Positions 1 to 10,691 are shown, counted from the stretch's first letter. The stretch: DNA of 64,000 nucleotides from Trachythela sp. YZ-2020 (GCA_016169945.1 JADLSH010000224.1:62001-126000), one strand, 5' to 3'. Notes: generated from the sequence alone by a model not told the origin. A program made the numbers and translations.

Positions 1-606
1 ACGGCGCTGTTCGACGGGCAATACACGGCGATTGTTTTTATTACTTTTTGGGATCGATTTAGGAGTACAAAGTAAATTACACAGCTCAACATCTATGAAA
101 ACGTCTTTTCAAAATTCTTGGTACTTCAGTATTAAAGTTTAAACAAGAAGATTCAAGAATTCCAAATGCGACTATTAAATAACATTTAATGAAATTGCAT
201 AATTGTAACGTAAACAGAAATTGGCAAGTTGGTGGCCGCAATTAAGCTTAAACTGTTTAAACCAGTACCGTTGTGTATGGAAAGTTAGTAACAAGTTAAA
301 AATGGTGCATAGAAAGCCGTGGTTACTTGATTTAATCTGCTGTCAGGAAAAAGGTTTGATAGTTTCGGGGATTTTTACGCAATGAGTTCGTCTATTCAGG
401 GCCGCTTTATTAGTGCATCTCGAATTTTCATCTTTCCAATCTCAGATGCTTAAAGTAAAATATTTCGCGAACCCACTGTTCAAATGTAAAAAGTAACCCA
501 TCGTTGGAAAGCTGAATGGCTAAGCTTTCAAACGAATGTAAACATATAGGCTTTACTGCTCTATTATTTTCAAAATCGACATGTGAATCGAGGATTGCGG
601 TTTTTT
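1..606. other. No recognisable gene
   Basis: AT-rich sequence with frequent stops in all frames. I see no coding region, RNA gene or clear repeat before the fold-back element that begins near 607. Confidence 0.5.
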
Positions 607-660
607 TTATACACCCTGTATAAGAAATACTACAACATATTTATAAAAATAAAACATTGT

Positions 661-663
661 GTA

Positions 664-694
<31 letters not shown>

Positions 695-696
695 TG
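661..696. repeat. (TA)n microsatellite
   Basis: Alternating TA run inside the left arm of the fold-back repeat. Its partner arm, near 3495, lacks the expansion. Confidence 0.9.
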
Positions 697-2757
697 GTAC
701 TCATTTGAATTGGTCTGCCAACGTTTGACCAATACGTGCGCCGTGCACGCAATTAAATGTCTTGCGTATTCCACTGTTGTCGTGAGGAATGCGTCTCGCT
801 GAATACTTATATCGAGTCTGTTCAAGCGTTTGGGTCAAATCGAAGTATAATAATGAGGAGCTATAGGATCATCTTAAAATATTGCTAGATGTAGAGAGAA
901 CTAACGTCTTCGGTTTTCGTATAAAAACTTGACCTGTTTACAGTGTAATAATTATCAAGAATATGTGATAGCTGACTCTTGAACTCTAATAAATAGAGCT
1001 CCGCGTTATTGCGCGTTTATGTCTCAATTATATTCAACACTGATATCCAGTTTCTCTTTAGTTTCCAACAAATACAAATAAGTACCCACGAATGGTACGT
1101 TCGCTCAAACTATTGTAGAGTATAGTGTTTTAGAGCGATGCGCCGAATCAAGTGTTGAAGGCGCAATGTTTGTTGTTGGAAATATAATATCCCTAATATT
1201 ATTTCTCGTCAGGAATGCGTCTCACTGAATACTGATATCGAGTCTGTTCAAGCGTTTGGGTCAAATCGAAGTATAATAACGATGAGCTATAGGATCATCT
1301 TAAAATATTGCAAGACGTAGGGAGAACTAAACTCTTCGGTTTTCTTGTAAAAATTTGACCCGTTTACAGTGTAATAATTATCAAGAATATATGACAGCTG
1401 ACCCTTGAACTCTAATAAATAGAGCTCGTTTAATATTGCGCGTTTGTGTCTGAATTACATTCCACACTGATTTCTAGTTTCTCTTTAGTTTCCCACAAAT
1501 ACAAATCAATACCCATGTACGAACGGTTCGCTCAAACTATTGTAGAGTATAGATGTTTTAGAGCGACGCGCGTTACGATCGTCGAGTCTTGAAGGCGCAA
1601 TGCTTGTTGTTGGAAATATAATACCCTCATACAGACTGAAGTATGTCGAATATTTTACATAGTGCGTGACGAATATCAGCATCATTTGTACGTTTAATTT
1701 CTCGATCGTATTGCATTTGTCGTATCGTTCCCTCGATGCGTTATTGATCTGGTTAAAACACAAGTACGTAACTCAAAATGCGCAAGTATTCTATAAAGAT
1801 GCACGCAAGATTGACAAGAAAATTGCATGCGTTTTGTGCGGATGACTTGGGTGACCTGGGGAGTGCAAGTTTGTGACACCCCCAAAAAACCACGACGACG
1901 ACGATGACGAAACAGACAGGGGCATATTATACCTATGGCTTGGCTCTGCCAGCCGTAGTAACTATATACACCTCGTCCCAAAGGGAATACTTGTCCCTAG
2001 AGTCATACTATATTGTTGCTTTATTGTGTTTGTCCCCTTTGCAAAATGGCGCTCGTAATTACGAAATTGCCTATTGTTGAATGTTACTCCTTCATGGGAA
2101 ACTGTGGCATCACCATGAGCAGATACATGTACGCTTAGCGTACCTATTTTTATAGGCCGTCATCAAAGATAATAATTCTGGATTGGTTGCATCTTCAGCT
2201 GGTTGATTAACTGCCTGAAATAATTCTTCATGCACCACCACGCGGTGCAATAACTTTGCAGGTTATGCTGACCCAAGTCACCCGCACAAAACGCATGCAA
2301 TTTTCTTGTCAATCTTGTGTGCATCTTTATAGAATACTTGCGCATTTTGAGTTACGTACTTGTGTTTTAACCAGATCAATAACACATAAGGGAACGATAC
2401 GATAAATGCAATACGAACGAGAAACGTACAAATCATGCTGATATTCGTCACGCACTGTGTAAAATATTCGACATACTTCAGTCTATATTAGGGTGTTATA
2501 TTTCCAACAACAAACATTGCGCCTTCAAGACTTGACGATCGTAAAGCGCATCGCTCTAAAACATCTATACTCTACAATAGTTTGAGTGAACCATACGTGG
2601 ATATTTATTTGTATTTGTGGGAAACTAAAGAGAAACTAGAAATCAGTGTTGAATATAATTCAGACATAAACGCGAAATAACGAGCTCTATTTATTAGAGT
2701 TCAAGGGTCAGCTGTCACACATCCTTGATAATTATTACACTGTAAACAGGTCAAGTA

Positions 2758-3292
2758 TTTGGGCCGAAATGTGGTAGGAATTTCCGCACGTAATACAAAA
2801 GTATAAAAAATTTGCAAACTTTGCAAGGCTATATTTTCCGCATTTTACAACATTTCGCAACCAAACTTTGCAATTTTACTAATTTTCGTATATTCTTTGT
2901 AGTTGTTTTGATTGATTCCCTTCTCCAGTATCTCCAGTAGTTGCTTGTTAATTTAGCATTGGCCGCTGCTTCACAATTATATTTTGCTCGCCAGATTGCC
3001 GAACAGAGAAAGGTTTCTTCAACAAATCGATTATAATATCTGCTTGCGTAGAAGTGGCCATGTTTGTTGCTAGGTAACCTACGAAATGAGCAAAATACTG
3101 CATAAAATGACGTAATTTCGCGAAAATATCGCAAAAGATTGCCAAAAAATGCGAGAATATCGTCAAATAAAATGGTTGAAAGTTTTTGGAAACTAGTTAA
3201 CCAAACGATTTGAATTTGAAATTTTGAGGAAAGGAATTCTTTATTTTTGGGAAAATTTTTGGTCATGCTGGGCATGCCCAGCATGACCTCTC
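2758..3292. other. Insertion inside fold-back arm, with 28-bp palindrome
   Basis: This segment breaks the otherwise continuous right arm between CTGTAAACAGGTCAAGT (ends 2757) and CTCCCTACATCTTGC (from 3289). The left arm has only about 30 bp at that point. A perfect 28-bp palindrome sits at 3261-3288 (half-site GGTCATGCTGGGCA), right at the insertion's right edge. There is no convincing ORF; the 151-aa frame on the minus strand has low-complexity composition and no motif I recognise. Confidence 0.5.
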
Positions 3293-3545
3293 CCTACATC
3301 TTGCAATATTTTAAGATGATCCTATAGCTCCTAATTATTATACTTCGATTTGACCCAAACGCTTGAACAGACTAGTTATAAGTATTCAGCGAGACGCATT
3401 CCTCACGACAACAGTGGAATACGCAAGGCATTTAATCGCGCGCACGGCGCACGTATCGGTCAAACGTTGGCAGACCAATTCAAATGAGTACCAAATATAT
3501 CTTCAAACTTCCTCATGTTTACAAACAATGTTCGCCTTTCAGTAA

Positions 3546-3752
3546 TCAAAAGAAGTAAACAAATATAACCACTAAATGTGGAATTGATGCTCGCCCTTCA
3601 CTCCTTCAGTAATCAAACAAAGTTTAAAAATTAGCTAGTATTCATGGTACGTACTCAAGTTAACTTTCGTATTGAACAAGATGCTATTTACAATTACACA
3701 ATGTTTTATTTTTAATATGTTGTAGTATTTCTTATATACTGTACATTGCCCT
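3546..3752. other. Spacer, nothing recognised
   Basis: AT-rich spacer between the fold-back repeat and the Tc1-like element. No feature seen. Confidence 0.4.
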
Positions 3753-4002
3753 TACAGTCATTTTCAACTGACTTTACACCGGAAGTTTCGCAAGTTCGTT
3801 ACCAACTTCCTATTTATGTTCCAAATTTGGAATATTGGGCGGTAAATTCGTAACGAACTTTGTTGACGAACTTGTGAACTTGGCGAATTCGATGAATGTC
3901 AATGTTGGTTTATATTGAAACTTTGGACGCAGACAAATTATAAAACTCGTATAGTAATTGTGAAACAAATTGGAAACTGTAAAACTTAATAATATATATT
4001 AT

Positions 4003-4182
4003 ATGAATCCCTTTTTACGTCAAGGGCGTGCTTTACCTGTACCTGTTAGAGAGCGCATTGTAGAATTGTGGCTTCAAGGTAAAGGACCAACGGAAATTGG
4101 AAGGGAAATTCAACTGTCCAAAAGAACTGTTTTGAACATAATTGAACAGTTCATCGACCCTGGAGGAAATCGGCGAACATAA
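4003..4182 (+). CDS. Paired-type HTH fragment, transposase N-terminus-like
   Basis: A 59-aa ORF with the stretch VRERIVELWLQGKGPTEIG followed by SKRTVLNIIEQF. The helix-turn-helix pattern resembles the first HTH of paired-domain and Tc1/mariner (IS630-like) transposase DNA-binding regions. It lies just inside the left TIR, where a Tc1 transposase would start. The ORF ends after GGNRRT with no catalytic domain following, so it is either one exon of a spliced gene or a remnant. I chose ATG 4003; upstream in-frame codons have no ATG. Its 3' end overlaps the antisense ORF 4151-4321. Confidence 0.55.
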   Translation: MNPFLRQGRALPVPVRERIVELWLQGKGPTEIGREIQLSKRTVLNIIEQFIDPGGNRRT

Positions 4183-4321
4183 AATCAATTTGCTCTTTTG
4201 TAATTGATTTGAACTGCAACCTCGTGGTAAATCCATTTGCTTTTAACGTGTCGAATACTTTTTCACGAATACTTTCGTCCAATTCTTCGAACGTTTGAAT
4301 CCACGAAGATAGTTCGGCCAT
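4151..4321 (-). CDS. Small SAM-like peptide ORF antisense in Tc1-like element
   Basis: A 56-aa ORF from ATG 4321 beginning MAELSSWIQTFEELDESI. Its acidic helical start, a NGFTTRLQFKSI turn and KEQIDFMF resemble the first half of a SAM-type helical bundle, and its layout is like that of the SAM exon at 24173-24454. It runs against the putative transposase HTH ORF. It may be the first exon of a spliced gene carried by the element. The family assignment is inference from pattern only. Confidence 0.35.
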   Translation of the reverse strand: MAELSSWIQTFEELDESIREKVFDTLKANGFTTRLQFKSITKEQIDFMFADFLQGR

Positions 4322-4983
4322 TTATACAATATAAAACGAACTGTGTTACTAGGACTAGGGGGCACGTTTTACAAAAGAAGCCAATAAAATGCAAGAACAA
4401 AAATAGAACATTTGGCAAAAACAAGCGTAATAGCCAATCAAAGCAGTTTGCTCTCACGCATATGAATTTGCATGCAGGGGCGGATCTAGGATTTTTCGTA
4501 CGTTAGTCAACAATTTCGTCGCTGAACATCGAGGGGGGTACTTTTGACCGGGGGGTCAAACTGGGGTTACAAAGTATTGATTATTGTGTAAGTAAATTAT
4601 TAACCCAGCTTTCTAGTATCTGTAATCTATAGCATTGAATAACAAAATATAGTTGCTTCTCGAGTTTTATTCATAGCAGAAACATGTGCCATGAATAAGT
4701 ATTCACAATGGCAACATGATCCATTTTACTTGTTATATACATGTTGTAGAGATCGCATTACACAAAGCCATGCCACATTGTCATGTGCTTGTAGTTTATA
4801 CTAGGTATAAATAATACAGTATTATTAAGTATCTGATTAATATATAAAGTCCACATTCCACAAGAGGCATAAACAAAGTATAAACAAACTGAAACTGCCT
4901 GTATTAAGCCGCAGTATTTATGTAAATTGACTGAAATATTATGTAAATTTCGTCTCTTATTATTATACGCGTACCCGCCGATT

Positions 4984-5280
4984 TTATAGCATGTGCGTAC
5001 AGACCATACAGACGCACAATCCACTACAGTCTACAACAGCTATAATGCTATAATTATCCAGTTTTGTTTTCTCTCGAACGTACTTCGAGATGTAAGATTC
5101 CGCACCAAAATTTTGTGCGAGGAAGAAGCTTGTGTTGTTCACAGCGCTCAACAAGTCTTCAATAGAACGCTTCGGTACACCGTCTATTCGCTTCTTTAGA
5201 TCAGCTTCAATATCTTTAAGATATTGTCGATCGTCTTTCTCTAAAGCAGCCTTTACGGTTTCGTAAATACTAACAGACAT
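4984..5280 (-). CDS. Hypothetical helical protein ORF in Tc1-like element
   Basis: From ATG 5280 the frame reads MSVSIYETVKAALEKDDRQY and continues with charged amphipathic helical sequence (EADLKKRIDGVPKRSIEDLL) for about 80 residues. The last 20 or so residues look non-coding and may be intron. I do not recognise the family. Same strand as ORF 4151-4321, so the two could belong to one spliced antisense gene, with this as the upstream exon; this was not tested. Confidence 0.3.
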   Translation of the reverse strand: MSVSIYETVKAALEKDDRQYLKDIEADLKKRIDGVPKRSIEDLLSAVNNTSFFLAQNFGAESYISKYVREKTKLDNYSIIAVVDCSGLCVCMVCTHML

Positions 5281-6016
5281 GGCTAGTATTAATAGTTCAG
5301 AGGTCAAGTAGCGATCAGAAAGGGCCAGAACCGTCATAGACCATTCCGTGCACACTAAAGCCTGAACGGTATGATCGATCAAAAAAATCCAGCCAATGGG
5401 AATTCAGAATTTTTTTGAATTAGCCAATCGGATAGCCTGTATTCGAGCCCCTGATCGCTCTAGCGATCAGAACTCCCCACAGATCGCGCAAAAATCGAGA
5501 TAGCCAATCAGATGGCTGGAATCTGACTCAGAGCGTGCAAAACTCATGCGTAAGACCGCTTTTCTGCGCGTTCATGTTCGAAGGCCTTGCTACTGGATGA
5601 TATTTCTGCACTGGACTGTTAAACTTTCAATACAATACACTGCGCCAAGTTTGATAACTGGACTGCTATTTTAATTTAACAATTTTCTGGCCAATTTGAC
5701 CTTAGTCGCGTGATCGCTCTGATCACCCCTAGATCCGAATTGCATGTTCATTGTTCATGTCCATTCTGTAAATTTATTGCCTAAACATGCATTTTGTTTG
5801 GTGGCCTCACTTGTAAAACTTGTTTAACTAAAAATTTACTATAGAGTTCCAACATTGACATTCATCGAATTCGCCAAGTTCACAAGTTCGTCAACAAAGT
5901 TCGTTACGAAGTTCGTCACGAAGTTAACGCCCAATATTCCAAATTTGGAACGTAAATAGGAAGTTGGCAACGAACTTGCGAAACTTCCGGTGTAAAGTCA
6001 GTTGAAAAAGACTGTA

Positions 6017-6429
6017 ATGAATAATGGCTTTATAATCTTCGACAGTTTGACACTTTGACTGTTTAACTGTTTAGTTTCTCCTTCAGAAATAGAACAACTG
6101 CATTCGAAATTGGCCACATGTTTTAAAGCATTCGTTTTAGTCGATACTTTCGTATTGAAAACCTTCGTATTTACACGTTTTTATATGAATTAACGACGTG
6201 TTGTCAATATATTTTGACATTTCAAAACATATGCGAATGTTGAATTTAACAGGCAAATTGAATGACGCAATTCCTCGTGAAACATTACGTCATTGTTGGT
6301 TGTAAGCCAATTGCTGATTGGCTAAAGTTGCCTATTTTATATAAGCTCGTCGCTGAATGGCTAAAAGTTACACTAACATTACATTACAGAGGCGATAGCA
6401 TTATATCTGCATTCGCAGATACAAAAAGC
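6017..6429. other. Spacer, nothing recognised
   Basis: Between the Tc1-like element and the PLE remnant. A 73-aa frame starting at 6262 is in part a mis-framed read of the PLE start and is not taken as a gene. Confidence 0.4.
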
Positions 6430-7398
6430 AGATTTGATAAAGCTGCTACAAATTGCTACGAAAAACCAGTTGTTTCAGTTTGAGGGAAAGCTGTACGAGT
6501 AAGCAGACGGCGTTGCAATTGCTAAGGGATCACCCTTGGGGCCTCTCCTGCCCAATATCTGCATGGGAAACATCGAAGATAACCTACACGAAAGTGGTGA
6601 GATGACCGATTCTTACAAGCAGTAGGTCGATGATACCCTGAGCAAAATGCCAAAAATCGCACCAGCCGCGGGGGTTCAAGTTACACTGAATGACGACCAT
6701 CGAACTGTAAGACTCCAGCTCACGATGGAGATTGCAGAAAGTGGCACACTTCCTTTTCTTGGGATGCAAGTTGTCAAGAAGGGCACCCGAATAGAAACCA
6801 AAGTGTACCGAAAGCAAACAGATATAGGTTTGATAATACAATATCAAAGCCACGTTGACATGAGATATAAACGATCTCTACTGCGAACCATGTTAGACTG
6901 CGCGTTTAAACTAAAGCGACAACGCCTGGAAGAGCTTTTGGAAGAATGTGATAGCCTCAGAGACATATTCTCGCGAGCATGCTACCCTACTCACCTCATT
7001 GAGTCAGCTATCAGCCAGTTTATCGACAAGATGTCCGAAATCGTTGATAAACCACCAAAGAAGAAAAATTCCACCACGATCATGCTGCCTTTCAAAGTAC
7101 TCAGTACGAAAACAAATGAATGATCTAATTCGAAAGATCAGTAAAGATGTCCGCCTAATATTTACCAGCCGAGAGCTCCAAGACGAAATCAGAGTAAGGA
7201 AGAAAAACCCTCCATTGTCAACCAACAATGCGTTGTTTATCAATTCAAATGTGATCTGTGTGATACAGATTATGTCGGCTATTCATGCCAGCACTTGAAT
7301 TTGGATTGTTTAATCGACGAGATGCTGCATATCAGGGAACTTAAGCCATAACTTAACAAACAGGCGGACTCAATTCGCGAAAAATTATTTATATAATT
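6430..7398 (+). pseudogene. Decayed Penelope-like element: RT and GIY-YIG remnants
   Basis: Allowing for stops and frameshifts, the order of motifs is that of a PLE. These are NQLFQFEGKLYE and GSPLGPLLPNICM (RT motif B region) at about 6440-6570, a stop then VDDTLS (motif C, YVDD-like) at about 6620, then the intact 6647-7123 frame with TLPFLGMQV and a thumb region. A shifted frame near 7235-7300 reads YQFKCDLCDTDYVGYSC, the start of a GIY-YIG endonuclease. DEMLHIRELKP and QADSIREKLF near 7320-7395 close it. There are at least three stops or shifts. The sequence differs clearly from PLE families A and B below. It is inactive. Confidence 0.8.
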
Positions 7399-8108
7399 TT
7401 CGGACAGTTCTAATATATATACTTTTTATATTCATATTTTGCTCTTTTTTTTTGTTTATTTAATTTATTCAGCTTCTGAGTGATAATTATTACACTCCAT
7501 TTTGTTAAACGGCATGCTTTTAAAAATTACATCATAATTGTTATCTTGTAAATAACTAACTATTCGAACTTAAAAATGGTATCAATTCAAGATGATATCG
7601 AAACGTTGTTCAACAAATATATTATTATCGCAAATATTTGTCTATAAATCCTTCAATTTAGCAGGAAAATTGCATCTCTATTCACCAGTCTCAACTTTAG
7701 ATTTTTCTTTTTTTTAAATCAAACGTTTTGCTCTAATTATATGCGGTAATATGTTGGAATTGTCCACGATTGAGGAATTTTGTACGCGCGCATATCGTTG
7801 ACAATTACAATTGGCACAATTTATTGAGAAATAAAACTCATACATAGTAATATGCAGTAGAATGGCCAAAGGCAAAGCCTGAGGCTTAAATGCGGCAGAG
7901 AGATTTTAAATGCGCTCGAGGTGGTGAGAAAGTAACGAAACGAATGACTTTCGTTTGTAGTACAAAGAGAGGTTCTAAATGAGAAGTATAAGTAGATACC
8001 CAGATGATATTGCAATAGTTAATATATGGCAAAAAGAGAGTGTTGGATGATAAATATTGTTTAATTTGGAGTTAAAAATCATACCTATATGTTTTTGCAT
8101 AAACAGCA
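7399..8108. other. PLE 3' flank and spacer
   Basis: AT-rich, with GATATCGAAACGTTG near 7592-7606, a relic resembling PLE tails, but without a foldable ribozyme core. No gene seen. Confidence 0.4.
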
Positions 8109-8112
8109 TTAA

Positions 8113-9896
8113 AGGACATTGGCTTTTTTAATCATACTGGACCATCTAACTATGAGAATGTTATTATTTCCTTCCCAAACATTTTTGTCTTCGAATAAAA
8201 TGCAAGCAAATTTGATAGTCGTCCGCCATCTTGGATGAAATCTGAAAAAAATTATCTTTGGGGTCAATGACCTCGGTGACGTCATTGGCAGGGTAGAATC
8301 AAAACAGCTGTATATTTTAGTATAGCGTGTATCGAGGTTCGGTAGGTTTTCAAAGAAATTCGTGATTTTTAATCGTTGTAATGGAAAGTATCCACGAGAA
8401 CCAAGTAGAAGAAGTGTTACCCTACCAATATGAACCAGAAGTAGGGGGGAAAGCTCGCGATAACACCGAAGAAACCGGTTCGGAATCAGAGAGTGATTCG
8501 TCTTCCTCTGACGAAGAAGTCGATCATGCGTTTCTTTCAGCAAATGCTTGGCGCCTTACCGATCTTAACTGGTGTAAATGTGGACAGTGTACACTATCAA
8601 CAAAGGTCATAGAATACGAATACGATGGGCTTCTCAACCAAACTGAGACACAAGCAGGAGAACAGTGCTTGACCACGCATCCTGATTTTCAAGCCAACAT
8701 GCTATCAGAAGCAGTATTAAAGATAGATGTAAGTCGCTATCTTGAAGAGAACTGGCCCTTTGATGATGAAGAGCTGGAAAGAATACACAAACTGTATCGA
8801 CTAGTAGCCTACCAACGATGTTCTCGCTGGGTTTTCCAGATTTTGGAGAAAAAGATGAGAAGACCTTTTCCTGCTTGTGTGTATGCCAAAATACGAGAAC
8901 GATTTGCATCACCTGATGGCCTTTACACGCATTTTAAATACGCCAAGACTTCGAAAAGGTAAATACTGTATTCTCTGTATATACACAAACACAATTCAAT
9001 TTAACACCAATTGATTTGAAACAAATTAAATTTTTTAACCCTTATATAGACTCCTTGCAATGTTCATGTTTACTGGTAGGCAAAAGGAATGTTAAAAGTC
9101 TCAAGAGAGTTTTGGTATTGTTATATGCATTGTGGAATGACAATACAGGACTATACAACTCTATTGTATTAATATAATTTGCATATTTTGCCTGCCAAAG
9201 ACTAAGTGCAAAAGCAAGGGGTCTATAAACCTCACTCTAAAAACGAACAACTGACCTTATTTATAATAAACTTGCAAACATATATAAACATTATAAGCTG
9301 ACAAGAGCAAAACCTTTCCATACAATAAACGTGTTCATATATGTTATGAAAATCAGAGTCAGTTATATGCAATGTGCATCAAATTTATATGGAATATAGT
9401 GGCCTAGTACATTTCACTTATTCACGATTGATGCACTTTCCAACTTTGCATTTACATTTGGCAAGACAGGTGTTTTAAAACTGCAGAATTGCTTTCTTTG
9501 AGTCAACATCTAAGCGTATTATACAGCGGAAATCAACGCGTTTGTATTCAAATACTGTCGAAATATATCTGCAGACAATTGGCAATAAGTTATCATACAA
9601 TTATTTAATACATTTTGCAGTATATCTATATTTTTTTATCGAAATGTTCTTAGGACGTGATAAACACAATATAACTTATATTGCTGAAATTGCGTCTACC
9701 CTGCCAATGACGTCACAAAATGTATTCAACATAAATTAGCATAGCGGATATTTTTCAAAATGGCGGACGACTGTTGAACGTTTTCGCAAATTTTCTCAGC
9801 AACTAAACGCGACAGACAAACCAAAATTGGAAATTAAGTATTCCGTAGGTAAGCCTAATAGATATAGCCAATAATTTTTTTTGTTGCCAATGTCCT
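8113..9896. mobile_element. TTAA-flanked TIR element carrying a P2X7-ballast gene
   Basis: TTAA (8109-8112) is followed by AGGACATTGGC, and the right end is GCCAATGTCCT (9886-9896) followed by TTAA (9897-9900). This is an 11-bp perfect terminal repeat with a TTAA duplication. Further inside, the two ends still mirror each other: GTCGTCCGCCAT near 8218 and 9764, and a perfect 22-bp inverted match at 8276-8297 and 9695-9716. The imperfect TIRs are therefore about 200 bp. Size is 1784 bp. TTAA duplications are known for piggyBac and Kolobok groups; I see no transposase. The only good ORF is 8381-8962. The 8963-9690 part is AT-rich and without a clear gene. Confidence 0.8.
8381..8962 (+). CDS. 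P2X7 receptor C-terminal (ballast) domain protein, stand-alone
   Basis: Intact single-exon ORF of 193 aa. Residues 1-50 are acidic and serine-rich (SESDSSSSDEEVDHA). From about residue 65 it matches the cytoplasmic zinc/GDP-binding ballast domain known from the end of vertebrate P2X7 receptors: NWCKCGQC (vertebrate NWCRCGQC), a later Cys-Leu-Thr-Thr, the YRLVAYQRCSRWVF block, and PACVYAKIRERF with SPDGLYTHFKY at the end. No transmembrane or channel part is present, so it is not a receptor. The domain is known as stand-alone proteins in many invertebrates. The gene sits centrally inside a TTAA/TIR element. It ends AAAAGGTAA; a splice donor at this GTAAAT is possible but unproven. Confidence 0.85.
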   Translation: MESIHENQVEEVLPYQYEPEVGGKARDNTEETGSESESDSSSSDEEVDHAFLSANAWRLTDLNWCKCGQCTLSTKVIEYEYDGLLNQTETQAGEQCLTTHPDFQANMLSEAVLKIDVSRYLEENWPFDDEELERIHKLYRLVAYQRCSRWVFQILEKKMRRPFPACVYAKIRERFASPDGLYTHFKYAKTSKR

Positions 9897-9900
9897 TTAA

Positions 9901-10075
9901 TATTAGGTTCCCACGAAATATTTTCGTGGATGATGACACCAAGGACCCCCACACTAAAGTGAAGGAGAGTAATAGTACTATCTGCAGACATGCATGTTTC
10001 GGCATCCAACGCCTCGTCAGTGCAGCTTGGTACACGCCGAAACATGCATGTCTGCAGATAGTACTATATATATAC
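9901..10075. repeat. Mirrored family-D ribozyme repeat
   Basis: Around 9974-10064 a stretch ending ATGCATGTCTGCAGATAGTA on plus is mirrored on minus, with perfect arms of about 30 bp. The minus arm carries the full ribozyme (9982-10025). The plus arm keeps only the part after stem II, from CGCCGAAAC at about 10035. The arms meet near 10030, the same head-to-head plan seen in the PLE copies. Confidence 0.7.
9982..10025 (-). ncRNA. Hammerhead ribozyme, family D (minus)
   Basis: Read on minus: stem I CTGCA, core CTGACGA, stem II GGCG-loop-TGCC (one G-U pair), core GAAA, stem III ACAT/ATGT, cleavage triplet GTC, stem I' TGCAG. All conserved core bases are present. Stem II differs from the other family-D copies but still pairs. 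Confidence 0.75.
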
Positions 10076-10248
10076 AACACAAGAAACGGAAATTTGCCGT
10101 CTCTTCCTAATGTAAAACTGACTGGGAAAACGAGCCACATACTTCAGAGCATTACAAGATTGGACATCCCTTCCTGATGACGTTAAAAGGCCAATGCCTA
10201 CTTTCATATTTAGAAGGCATCTTAAAAGGTTTCTGAGTGAAAATTAGT
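10076..10248 (+). pseudogene. LINE reverse transcriptase C-terminal fragment
   Basis: Reads NTRNGNLPSLPNVKLTGKTS and, after a frameshift near 10138, YFRALQDWTSLPDDVKRPMP then TFIFRRHLKRFLSEN and stop. This is the usual C-terminal tail of non-LTR retrotransposon ORF2 (WNxLPxx...TFKxxLKxxL). It is the 3' stub of a LINE, unrelated in sequence to the LINEs at 30 and 54 kb. Confidence 0.65.
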
Positions 10249-10512
10249 AACTTACTACATACACTAGTTTCATACTGTAAATAAATTTTAGGTTTCTAGT
10301 GTATATTAGAATGATATTAGCGACAATTGTTTTGAGGGACATTAGTGATAGACAATTTTATTGGAGGTGGGGGGTATAATGACATTTTTTTTATTAACTT
10401 TTTATATTTAAGTAGTTTTAATCTACATAGAGGACCTTATTGAAAACCACTTTTAATGTGAAATAGGCTTCCTCTTAAAAGATTATGTATTATTATTATT
10501 TATTATAGCGTA
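10249..10512. other. LINE tail and spacer
   Basis: AT-rich 3' flank of the LINE stub up to the pogo-type element. Nothing else recognised. Confidence 0.4.
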
Positions 10513-10691
10513 ATTAGGGGCAAAACGAGAGGCTTAAGTAGTGTGACTGTCATAAAAAAGCAAGGAAACATATTTAAACACTTTTTTCATCATTGACATG
10601 TTAAACAGATTCTAGTGAACCAATTCAGTGCAAAAAACTGTTCTTCAGGTAATATTGTGGCATTTATTCAAGAAAAACGACCGGAAGTAAA

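Larger units (their letters stand above)
607..3545. repeat. Large interrupted fold-back (inverted) repeat
   Basis: The left arm (about 607-1860) reappears in reverse complement on the right (about 2269-2757 and 3293-3510). The left arm itself holds a diverged tandem duplication: about 770-1200 is repeated at about 1210-1650, both including the stretch around GGATCATCTTAAAATATTGC. The unpaired core is about 1861-2268. The right arm is split by an unrelated 535-bp insertion at 2758-3292. No transposase was recognised, and the short ORFs read across the arms are mirror images of each other. It is probably an old fold-back or non-autonomous DNA transposon; its exact termini are uncertain. Confidence 0.7.
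3753..6016. mobile_element. Tc1/mariner-type TIR element with TA duplications
   Basis: The left end is TA-CAGT (TA 3753-3754) and the right end ACTG-TA (TA 6015-6016), the termini and target duplication typical of Tc1/mariner elements. Long imperfect TIRs lie at 3755-3908 and 5849-6014. They share CAACTGACTTTACACCGG and AATGTCAATGTTGG; the right arm has an extra copy of a short internal repeat. Inside, on plus, is a small paired-type HTH ORF (4003-4182); on minus are two short ORFs (4151-4321, 4984-5280). No DDE/DDD catalytic domain was seen, so this copy is probably non-autonomous. The 5380-5848 part is non-coding as far as I can see. Confidence 0.8.

Noticed and set aside
2829..3284. 151-aa minus-strand ORF
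   Set aside because: Low-complexity, Phe/Lys-rich, no motif; it runs through the palindrome and the insertion edge.
7580..7640. Possible hammerhead relic in the tail of the decayed PLE (GATATCGAAACGTTG)
   Set aside because: GAAACG is present, but no CTGANGA block and no stem II or stem I pairing could be found.
8109..8543. 144-aa minus-strand ORF overlapping the P2X7-ballast gene
   Set aside because: Starts in the shadow of the acidic N-terminus and runs into the TIR; no domain.
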